The position numbers and the translations under genes are program-made. The notes beneath the pieces were generated by a model. It had not been told where the DNA came from and made no database searches. It saw nothing but the letters and a program-made list of their open reading frames with translations. From NCBI RefSeq assembly GCF_033060595.1, contig NZ_CP133038.1, positions 682,001 to 746,000 of the forward strand: 64,000 nt of DNA, in the 5' to 3' direction. The DNA comes from Pyramidobacter sp. YE332. Lineage in GTDB: Bacteria > Synergistota > Synergistia > Synergistales > Dethiosulfovibrionaceae. Shown in pieces: positions 24,859 to 30,923 of this stretch (its first letter is position 1; every line of letters starts with the position of its first letter).

Positions 24859-26277
24859 ATGAATATCCGCAGAACTCTTTTGCTTGCGGCGGCGCTCGCG
24901 TTGGCGGCGCTTTCCGCCGCGCGCGCCGAGCCGTTCGGCGACGTGCCCGCCGGCCACTGGGCTTATGACGCCGTGGCCGAACTCGGCGCCAAGGGGATCC
25001 TCGAAGGCTATCCCGACGGCGCGTTCAAGGGCGGGCGCGCCATGAGCCGCTACGAGATCGCCGTCATGGTGGCCCGCGCGCTGGTCAACGGCGGCGCGAG
25101 CGGCGAAGACCGGGCCCGTCTTAACGATCTCGCGGCCGAATTCCGTCCCGAACTGGAAGCCCTCGGCGTGAGGACCGACCGTCTCGACGGCCGTCTGGGC
25201 GCCCTCGAAAAGGGGCTGGGCGGCTGGAAGATCGGCGGGACCCTGCGGTTCGATTACAACGCCTGGGACAACGATCTGCCCGGTTCGGGCGCGCTGAGCG
25301 ACGGCTTTACGTTCGACGAGGCCCGGCTTTACCTGCACCGCGATCTTGGCGGCGGGGTCGGCTTCGACGCGCGTTGGAGCGACGGCACGTTCGACCGTTT
25401 TTGGGTGACGGCGGCCGATTTCCTCGGCTGGGGGCTGACCTTCAAGGCCGGACAATTTGCGCTTGACTGGGAAGACGAGGACCGCCTCTATCATGACCGC
25501 CACGGGTTCTTCATGGGCTCCGCCTATCGCGGCGCCAGCCTGAAGAAAGATGCCGGCGCCGTGGAGCTGGCGGCGTTCGCCGCCTCGCAGCGCGCCGACG
25601 ACGGCGATTCGGTTTACGCCGCCAACGCGAGCGACGAACATTACGGCGCCCGCCTCAAGGTCAATCTGGGCGAGCGCGCCTGGCTGAGCCTGAACGGCCT
25701 GTGGCGCAACGAGAACGACGCCGGTTTCAACACGTACTGGGCCGGGTTGGGATACGCGCTTTCCGACGGCATCGCCTTCCGCGGCGCTTATTACCGGCAG
25801 GATCTGAACGACGGGCTGGCGGACTATTACGGCGTTCCCACGGCGGCCGACGATCCCAAAGCCTGGAAGGTGATTCTCGACCTCGGCCAGGAAAAACTGC
25901 GCTTCACCAGCATCTGGCTGGAATACGCCCAGATCGACGCGGGCTTCCGCCTCGACAACGTTCCTTGGTCGTTCAACGACGACGTCGACTGGCCGCGCCG
26001 CGGCGCGAGACGCAATTTCTCGCTCGCGGGCGATACCGGCGTGTGGTTCGTGGGCGCGCGTCAGCAGTGGAACGAGCGCTGGAGCACGTTCGAACGGTAT
26101 GCCCGTTACGACGTCGACAGCCTGTCGCCGGCGCCGCGCGAGTGGACCGTCGGCGTCGGCTACCAATACAGCCCCGGCCTGTATTTTGAACTGGCCTACA
26201 ACGATCAGGACGGCGCCGTCAACATGAAGGATTACGACAACAAGCAGGTGCGCTTCCGCACCATGCTGAGCTTTTAA
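24859..26277 (+). CDS. SLH-domain outer-membrane porin 2
   Basis: A 472-residue protein with signal peptide (ends AARA), one SLH domain (EPFGDVPAGHWAYDAVAELG), a linker with coiled-coil character (LDGRLGALEKGLGG) and a large barrel ending in RFRTMLSF with C-terminal Phe. It is a more distant paralogue than porins 1 and 3: its SLH region differs throughout and its leader is unrelated, so it was not part of the recent duplication. The barrel carries the same landmark motifs (DDPKAWKV, FTSIWLEYAQID, WNERWSTFERYARYD, GVGYQYSPGLYFELAY). The probable role is a general porin tethered to peptidoglycan or secondary polymers. Confidence 0.88.
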   Translation: MNIRRTLLLAAALALAALSAARAEPFGDVPAGHWAYDAVAELGAKGILEGYPDGAFKGGRAMSRYEIAVMVARALVNGGASGEDRARLNDLAAEFRPELEALGVRTDRLDGRLGALEKGLGGWKIGGTLRFDYNAWDNDLPGSGALSDGFTFDEARLYLHRDLGGGVGFDARWSDGTFDRFWVTAADFLGWGLTFKAGQFALDWEDEDRLYHDRHGFFMGSAYRGASLKKDAGAVELAAFAASQRADDGDSVYAANASDEHYGARLKVNLGERAWLSLNGLWRNENDAGFNTYWAGLGYALSDGIAFRGAYYRQDLNDGLADYYGVPTAADDPKAWKVILDLGQEKLRFTSIWLEYAQIDAGFRLDNVPWSFNDDVDWPRRGARRNFSLAGDTGVWFVGARQQWNERWSTFERYARYDVDSLSPAPREWTVGVGYQYSPGLYFELAYNDQDGAVNMKDYDNKQVRFRTMLSF

Positions 26278-26298
26278 CCGGCGCGTCAATTGAAGAGG

Positions 26299-26343
26299 AA
26301 AAAGCCGCCGCCGCGCTGAGGAGCGCGACGGCGGCTTTTTTAT
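26299..26343 (+). terminator. Terminator of porin 2
   Basis: AAAAAGCCGCCG (26299-26310) pairs with CGGCGGCTTTTT (26329-26340), with an inner GCGC stem and a T run. Confidence 0.9.
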
Positions 26344-26348
26344 ACTGT

Positions 26349-26493
26349 TTCTCAATTAAAAGGGTGAACGCAAGGGCGCTGCGAGGGAGATTCGCAAAGC
26401 GGGCTGCGCGGGCCGCGCAGCGGTCGAGGCAGTCCTGAGCGGCCGAACTCCCCGCAGCGCCCTGCAAACTATGTTAACGCTTTTTATCAAGAA
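26349..26493. repeat. Dispersed palindromic intergenic repeat, copy 2
   Basis: A 145 bp element matching 10464-10600: left end TTCTCAATTAAAAGG, right end TTTTTATCAAGAA, with GGGCGCTGCGAGGGAG inverted against CTCCCCGCAGCGCCC. Inner CTGCGCGGGCCGCGCAGC is itself a palindrome. It lies just after a terminator, as does copy 1. Confidence 0.7.
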
Positions 26494-26985
26494 ACGGAAT
26501 TACGGGAGACGAGCTCTCCGCAGTCCATGGACAAAATACTGAAAAAAATACGGACCAGTCGCTGAAAATTTTTGGTGAAGAATTTTTGCGAAAGGGATTT
26601 TTTTGTTCAGGTCATAGAGATAAAATCCATTGTAATTACTTGATTGGATATAAAAAATAGAACATTGTCGAAGTTTTTTGTATTGTTTACGTTGTAAATG
26701 CGGACGCTCTGCGGTGAACGTAATAAGATACCAGTAAAATCAACGATCGAAATCTAAAATCGTCGGCGTTGGGCGAGGGGTTGCAAAACAAAAAATTTTT
26801 GCTAATATTAAGGCGCGTGCAGGAAGGATCCTGCGACGAAAACAGGATCGCTCGAAAAAAGCTGGGCGAAACGGGCCGAAGAAGAAGCGGCGAGGCAACG
26901 AGGAAACTCCCGAAGAGACTTCTCCCCGCTCGCGAAGCCGAATTCGAGAAGCGCGCAAAAAATCGTTCGAGGAGGAGTTTTGAGA
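26494..26985 (+). promoter_or_regulatory. Long upstream region, promoter and leader of porin 3
   Basis: 492 bp without a gene, AT-rich until about 26760. A promoter TTGCAA (26781-26786), 16 bp, TAATAT (26803-26808) fits. From 26873 the leader is nearly identical to that of porin 1, ending in the same GAGGAGGAG ribosome-binding site. The AT-rich part 26560-26720 is unexplained. Confidence 0.6.
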
Positions 26986-27374
26986 ATGAGTATGAAGAAA
27001 ATGCTCGCCGTAGTGGCCGCCGCGTCGCTGGCGGCCGCAGCCGCGCCCGCGTTCGCCGCGAACCCGTTCAGCGACGTGCCGATGAACCACTGGGCGTACG
27101 ACGCCGTGGAGCAGCTGAGCGCGAAGGGCATCCTGGAAGGTTATCCGAACGGGACGTTCAAGGGCAACCGCGCCATGACGCGCTACGAGATCGCGACGAT
27201 GGTGGCGCGCATGATGGCCGCGGGCGGCCTGAGCGGCGAAGACCTGGAGAAGCTGAAGGCGCTGGTGGTGGAATTCCAGCCCGAGCTGGAAGCCTTGGGC
27301 GTGAAAGTGGACGGCTTCGACAGCCGCCTGAGCGCTCTTGAAAAGGGCGTGGGCGGATGGAAGATCAGCGGACA
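26873..27374 (+). repeat. About 500 bp near-identical repeat (leader and SLH region), copy 2
   Basis: Counterpart of 21434-21938. Identity stops abruptly just after the codons for GVGGWKISG, where the barrel begins, so the conserved anchor and the variable pore are separated at a precise boundary. Confidence 0.8.
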
Positions 27375-28377
27375 GATGCGCTTCGACTACAATGCTTGGG
27401 ATAAGGATGAGGACACAAAAGGCAAAAAGACTGACGGATTCGAGTTCAACCGCGCCCGTCTGTTCCTGCACAAAGATCTGACCGACGGCATCACGTTTGA
27501 CGCCCGCTGGCACAAGGACACGTTCGACCGCTGGTGGCTTACTGCCCGCGATTTCATGGGCATGGAAGGCCTGACGCTCAAGGGCGGTCAGTTCGAGCTG
27601 AACTGGGAAGACGATAACGGCTGGGGCGCGGACAACAGCACGTTCTTCATGGATGACCATTATCGTGGCTTCGATCTGAAGTACAGCCGCGGCATGTTCA
27701 CCGTCGAGGGTTTTGCTGCTTCCCATAAGGGCGATAATGTCTATACTGCTAACGACAGCAACGAGTACTACGGCGCCCGCCTGAAGTTCGACTTCAGCGA
27801 GAAGTTCTGGTTGAGCGTCAATGGTCTGTGGCAGAATGTCGATGACTCCAACTACAAGGCTTACTGGGCTGACCTCGGTTTCAAGTTCATGGAAGGCCTT
27901 GAACTGCGCGGTGCTTACTACATGGAAGACATCGCGGCTGACAGTGTGCTTGTTGCTGGCGTCGACGATCCCAAGGCCTGGAGGGCGGCTCTTGTCGTCG
28001 ATCAGGACGTGCTCAAGTTCACCTCTCTGTGGGTCGAGTATGCCAAGATCGATCAGGGCTTTATCCTTGAAAATAGCCCTTGGAGCTTCAGCGACATCGT
28101 CTGGCCCGATCATACGAGCTTCAAGAGCGCTCAGGACACCGACGTTCTCTTTGTCAAAGCCAAACAGAAATGGAACGACAAGTGGAGCACGGTCGAGCGT
28201 TACGTCAAGTACGATATGGATACGGTTGGCGATGCCAAAGAGTGGAGCGTTGCCATCGGTTACCAGTACACCCCCAATCTGTACTTCGAACTGGCTTACG
28301 CCGACATGGATGGTCGTTGGAACGATCCTAACTACGACAACAACCAGATCCGCTTCCGCACCTACCTCACCTTCTAG
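26986..28377 (+). CDS. SLH-domain outer-membrane porin 3
   Basis: 463 residues, intact. Signal peptide, SLH domain and coiled-coil are essentially identical to porin 1. The barrel (from about residue 130) differs: MRFDYNAWDKDEDTKGKKTD, FFMDDHYRGFDLKYSRG, DDPKAWRAALVVDQDVLKFT, ending RFRTYLTF. Codon choice in the barrel (more GAT, GTT and CTT) differs from the GC-rich N-terminal part, suggesting the barrel has a separate history. It is the only complete member of the porin 1/3/4 group in the window, so it is probably the expressed copy. Confidence 0.9.
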   Translation: MSMKKMLAVVAAASLAAAAAPAFAANPFSDVPMNHWAYDAVEQLSAKGILEGYPNGTFKGNRAMTRYEIATMVARMMAAGGLSGEDLEKLKALVVEFQPELEALGVKVDGFDSRLSALEKGVGGWKISGQMRFDYNAWDKDEDTKGKKTDGFEFNRARLFLHKDLTDGITFDARWHKDTFDRWWLTARDFMGMEGLTLKGGQFELNWEDDNGWGADNSTFFMDDHYRGFDLKYSRGMFTVEGFAASHKGDNVYTANDSNEYYGARLKFDFSEKFWLSVNGLWQNVDDSNYKAYWADLGFKFMEGLELRGAYYMEDIAADSVLVAGVDDPKAWRAALVVDQDVLKFTSLWVEYAKIDQGFILENSPWSFSDIVWPDHTSFKSAQDTDVLFVKAKQKWNDKWSTVERYVKYDMDTVGDAKEWSVAIGYQYTPNLYFELAYADMDGRWNDPNYDNNQIRFRTYLTF

Positions 28378-28396
28378 TCGAATCTCCGCAAACTCA

Positions 28397-28428
28397 AAAA
28401 GCGGGGCTGCCTCGGCAGCTCCGCTTTT
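28397..28428 (+). terminator. Terminator of porin 3
   Basis: AAAAGCGGGGCTGCC-TC-GGCAGCTCCGCTTTT, nearly perfect. The same hairpin with its flank recurs after the porin 4 fragment at 29957. Confidence 0.9.
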
Positions 28429-28433
28429 CCTAT

Positions 28434-28467
28434 GCCGGGACGGCGTCGAATTCGGCGCCGTCCCGGC
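28434..28467. repeat. 34 bp near-perfect palindrome
   Basis: GCCGGGACGGCGTCGAA and its reverse complement with one mismatch, centred on CGAATTCG at 28450/28451. It lies immediately between the porin terminator and the longer palindrome. Confidence 0.7.
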
Positions 28468-28470
28468 CTG

Positions 28471-28542
28471 ATGCCCGACAATAAATCCGCGCCATTCCGG
28501 GGCAGCGCTGCCCCGGAACGGCGCGGATTTATTGTCAGGCAT
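28471..28542. repeat. 72 bp loopless palindrome overlapping the yoeB stop
   Basis: Two 36-base arms, beginning ATGCCCGACAATAAATCC on the left, meet at GGCAGC|GCTGCC (28506/28507) with only two mismatches. The right arm covers the last codons and stop of yoeB. It would make a very stable hairpin or cruciform and may terminate transcription from both sides. Confidence 0.8.
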
Positions 28543-28792
28543 AGTGCGTGCGGCAGGAGATGACGACGATATGATCGTTTTCGACGCGGTAGACGAGCCG
28601 GTGCTCGGCGGTGATGCGGCGGCTCCAGTACCTTTGCAGGTCGTATTTCAGCGGTTCCGGTTTGCCGATGCCTTCGTAGGGGTTGCGATCGATGTCTTTC
28701 AGCAACTGATTGATGCGCCCGACAATCTTTCGGTCGCGGCTTTGCCACCAGAGATAATCGCCCCACGCTTCATCTGTCCATGTCTTCTGCAT
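28535..28792 (-). CDS. yoeB: Type II toxin, YoeB family (ribosome-dependent mRNA endonuclease)
   Basis: 85 residues. YoeB/Txe toxins cut mRNA in the ribosomal A site. The catalytic residues align by number with E. coli YoeB: Glu46, Arg65 and His83, followed by Tyr84 (ISCRTHYA at the C-terminus). ITAEHRLVYRVENDHIVV is the core strand region. The start at 28792 follows the antitoxin gene directly, as expected for a coupled module. The stop codon is embedded in a 72 bp palindrome. Confidence 0.93.
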   Translation of the reverse strand: MQKTWTDEAWGDYLWWQSRDRKIVGRINQLLKDIDRNPYEGIGKPEPLKYDLQRYWSRRITAEHRLVYRVENDHIVVISCRTHYA

Positions 28793-28808
28793 GCTCAGTC
28801 GACTTCGA

Positions 28809-29051
28809 TCAATTCGTGGGGGTGAGGCGTCCCGCTTCGGCCTGGGCAACGCTGCGGCGCAGGTGCGCCATGTTGGCCGGGGCGTAAAAGGGATCTCTTT
28901 CGATCTCGAAGGGGATGCGGTTTTCTCTGAGCATGGCCTTGAAAAAGAGGTTGACGGCGGTGGACGGATTCATGCCGACGTCGGCGCAGAACGCCTCGAC
29001 TTGCTTTTTGGTGTCCTCGTCGACGCGCACGGACATTGTGGCGAGTGCCAT
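28809..29051 (-). CDS. relB: RelB/DinJ family antitoxin, C-terminus frameshifted
   Basis: 80 residues as encoded: a ribbon-helix-helix DNA-binding N-terminus (MALATMSVRVDEDTKKQVEA) and the PSTAVNLFFKAMLRENRIPF region typical of DinJ. AAAGGAG precedes the ATG. The frame ends early as RLTPTN. With one extra base in the run at 28818-28822 it would continue PHELIEVD and stop at 28795, two bases before yoeB, the standard ending and spacing. So a one-base deletion has probably changed the last residues. Antitoxin and toxin together would repress the promoter at 29074-29101. Confidence 0.88.
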   Translation of the reverse strand: MALATMSVRVDEDTKKQVEAFCADVGMNPSTAVNLFFKAMLRENRIPFEIERDPFYAPANMAHLRRSVAQAEAGRLTPTN

Positions 29052-29073
29052 ACAGATCACTCCTTTCGAGAAA

Positions 29074-29101
29074 ATTATAACACTTTTTGACCGCAGTGCA
29101 A
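29074..29101 (-). promoter_or_regulatory. Promoter of relB-yoeB
   Basis: On the minus strand TTGCAC, 16 bp, TATAAT, ending about 22 bp before the antitoxin start. The RelB-like protein probably binds here. Confidence 0.8.
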
Positions 29102-29157
29102 TACTACGTAATGCTGTGTATTAGAAATAGGCGTCATTCGAACAGAACATTTTACCG

Positions 29158-29214
29158 CATCTTTCATGCCGGCTTTCAGTGAGGACGTTGAATTGAAAGT
29201 CGGCATGAAAGATG
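29158..29214. repeat. 21 bp inverted repeat
   Basis: Arms 29158-29178 (CATCTTTCATGCCGGCTTTCA) and 29194-29214 match with a single non-Watson-Crick pair around a 15-base loop. It lies between the antitoxin promoter and the duplicated murJ fragment; no T run. Possibly a remnant of an insertion end. Confidence 0.6.
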
Positions 29215-29231
29215 TCCGGAGCATATAGTGT

Positions 29232-29499
29232 TTCCTTTTTTGTACGTCTCTTGTAGTGTCTTTGACGTGCGGCGTCAACGAATATCCCGACCGGCCGATG
29301 AACTGTGTTTCGCGCCATGTCGTTTTTTGTGTTATGCTTACCGAAATGGAAGATGCGGGCGAGGTGAAACGATGGCCGTGCGGCACAAGATTCGCGATTT
29401 TTTTTCTGCGACGCGCAGGAGGCGCGCGCCGGGGCGCTGGTTTCGGTGACGGTGGGGGCGCTGTCGAAACCGGTCGGGTATCTGCGCACGCTGATGCTG
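29232..29499 (+). pseudogene. Duplicated upstream region and 5' end of murJ
   Basis: This segment repeats 30785-31049, the murJ upstream region and its first 42 or so codons, with few changes. The ATG copy is at 29372. The copy has eight T instead of six in the GATTTT run at about 29399, which breaks the reading frame. It ends at CTGATGCTG (29491-29499), where porin sequence begins. It is a non-functional duplicate that brought a promoter-bearing fragment in front of a porin remnant. Confidence 0.85.
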
Positions 29500-29939
29500 A
29501 TGATCCCAAGGCGTGGAAGGTTGCCCTCGACGTCAGCCAGGACGCGCTCAAGTTCACCTCTCTGTGGGTTGAATACGCCAAGTTCGACGAAGGCTTTGTC
29601 CTTCAGAATACGCCTTATGCTTTCAATGACGAAGTGTTTGTCGCGCCCGGGGTAAAGGATATGCTGGAAGCCAATCCTGTCCTTCAGGATATGAACGTTA
29701 TCTTTGTCGGCGCTAAGCAGAAGTGGAACGACAAGTGGCATACCTTTGAGCGTTACGCCAAGTACGACATGGATAAAGTTGGCGATGCTAAGGAGTGGAC
29801 GGTGGGCGTCGGCTACCAGTACAGCCCCAACCTTCGCTTCGAACTTGCCTATAACGACATCGATGTGAGCGACGATGCCGGGTGGGGTTTCAAGTACGAC
29901 GACAACCAGATCCGCTTCCGTACGTTCCTTGCTTTCTAG
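29500..29939 (+). pseudogene. 3' fragment of a fourth SLH porin
   Basis: About 146 codons of barrel: DDPKAWKVALDVSQDALKFT, QNTPYAFNDEVFVAPGVKDM, KWNDKWHTFERYAKYD and GVGYQYSPNLRFELAYND, ending RFRTFLAF. It closely resembles porins 1 and 3 but is not identical to either. The signal peptide, SLH domain and first half of the barrel are absent. An open frame from 29256 runs through the murJ fragment into this part, but its first 80 residues are not protein-like. It is a silent barrel cassette or a deletion remnant. Confidence 0.85.
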
Positions 29940-29956
29940 TCGAATCTCCGCAAACG

Positions 29957-29993
29957 CGAAAAGCGGGGCTGCCTCGGCAGCTCCGCTTTTTTA
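29957..29993 (+). terminator. Terminator of the porin 4 fragment
   Basis: AAAAGCGGGGCTGCC-TC-GGCAGCTCCGCTTTT then TTA. The flank from 29938 repeats that of porin 3 (28376 onward). Confidence 0.9.
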
Positions 29994-30011
29994 TCCTCCT
30001 GCTCCCTATGA

Positions 30012-30047
30012 AAAGAAGCGCTGGAAGTCTTTTTTCAGCGCTTCTTT
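30012..30047. terminator. Bidirectional terminator between porin 4 and the doc-like gene
   Basis: AAAGAAGCGCTG (30012-30023) pairs with CAGCGCTTCTTT (30036-30047). T-rich on both strands. Confidence 0.8.
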
Positions 30048-30093
30048 ACATTATGGGGAATCTTGTGCGCGCTTTTGTGACGCGTCGGAACGT

Positions 30094-30486
30094 TTAACCT
30101 GGTTGGGCGCGCTTGAGAAGCCATTGATAAATGCCTTGAAGATGAAGTTCGCCTCTGGCGATTTCGAGCGCCGTGTTCAAAAATTCGTCGTTGCCGGCTG
30201 TAAGCGTATAACCGTTGATCTTTAAAAAGTACGTGCCGAGCAACATTCCCATTCGCTTGTTTCCGTCCTGCAGCGGGTGTCCTTGTATGATGGAGCGAAA
30301 AATCACCGCTGCCAAACGGTACACGTCGTCATCGTAGTAGCACGATAAAGCTTCGAGATGAAGAACGTATTCGATAGGTTCTTCATTGATAATGGAGATC
30401 GGGTCGTCTGCGTATCGACAACGCAGGGATTCGATCACGTCGTCGATGCTTTCGGGCGAGAGCCACTCAATATTTGGCAAGGGCAT
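30094..30486 (-). CDS. Fic/Doc family death-on-curing toxin
   Basis: 130 residues. The Fic core motif HPLQDGNKR (residues 70-78) is present. Doc-type Fic proteins phosphorylate EF-Tu, while other Fic proteins transfer AMP; the first motif position and the short single domain fit the Doc group. LEALSCYYDDDVYRLAAVIF precedes the motif and MLLGTYFLKINGYTLT follows it, as in Doc. ATG at 30486 lies inside the end of the upstream 53-residue gene, a 20 bp overlap, implying translational coupling with an antitoxin. Confidence 0.88.
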   Translation of the reverse strand: MPLPNIEWLSPESIDDVIESLRCRYADDPISIINEEPIEYVLHLEALSCYYDDDVYRLAAVIFRSIIQGHPLQDGNKRMGMLLGTYFLKINGYTLTAGNDEFLNTALEIARGELHLQGIYQWLLKRAQPG

Positions 30487-30628
30487 CGAGAGCGTCTTTG
30501 CGTTCGGTTATAATGCTGTGAAGAATCGCGCGTTTTTCGTCGTCCAGTTTGCTGTCCCGCTGAGCGACGATTCCCGCCTTGTAACGGCGCGAAAGGGTTT
30601 TATCGAAGATTTTGTCGGTGGTTGTCAT
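30467..30628 (-). CDS. Small protein, likely antitoxin of the Doc-type toxin
   Basis: 53 residues beginning MTTTDKIFDKTLSRRYKAGI and ending DALAKY, with ATG at 30628 behind an excellent GGAGGAATCCCC. The composition is charged and helical; I recognise neither a Phd-type DNA-binding domain nor the [ST]xxxE[GN] inhibitory motif of other Fic antitoxins. Its stop overlaps the toxin start by 20 bp, the usual sign of a two-gene toxin-antitoxin unit. Function is assigned by position only. Confidence 0.65.
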   Translation of the reverse strand: MTTTDKIFDKTLSRRYKAGIVAQRDSKLDDEKRAILHSIITERKDALDALAKY

Positions 30629-30923
30629 GGGGATTCCTCCTTATCGGCGTTGTGCCTCCGGCTTCGGAAGTCGTTTCGTCGTTTTTGCCGGAAAGCCCCG
30701 CCTTATACCTTGGGCTCTGCGGGGTCTTTTCGGATTTTCTTCGTGAAGGGAGACGTCGGGCCTTTGTCTGGGCATGTGACCGTCTCCTTTTTTGTACGTC
30801 TATTGTAGTGTCTTTGACGTGCGGCGTCAACGAATATCCCGACCGGCCGATGAACTGTGTTTCGCGCCATGTCGTTTTTTGTGTTATGCTTACTGAAATG
30901 GAAGATGCGGGCGAGGTGAAACG
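30629..30923. other. Divergent region between the doc module and murJ with hairpins
   Basis: 295 bp. CCCCGC (30695 region) pairs with GCGGGG (30718 region). A second hairpin, GGAGACG (30749-30755) with CGTCTCC (30781-30787), is followed by six T and looks like a plus-strand terminator upstream of murJ. The murJ duplication begins at the right half of this hairpin (30785). Confidence 0.5.

Noticed and set aside
21434-28377. Prophage or integrative element carrying the porin cluster
   Set aside because: No integrase, attachment repeats, tRNA junction or phage genes are present. The repeats are explained by porin duplication.
29256-29939. A novel 227-residue gene
   Set aside because: The frame joins an out-of-phase murJ fragment to a porin barrel fragment. 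The first 80 residues are not protein-like, so it is treated as a chimera of two pseudogene pieces.
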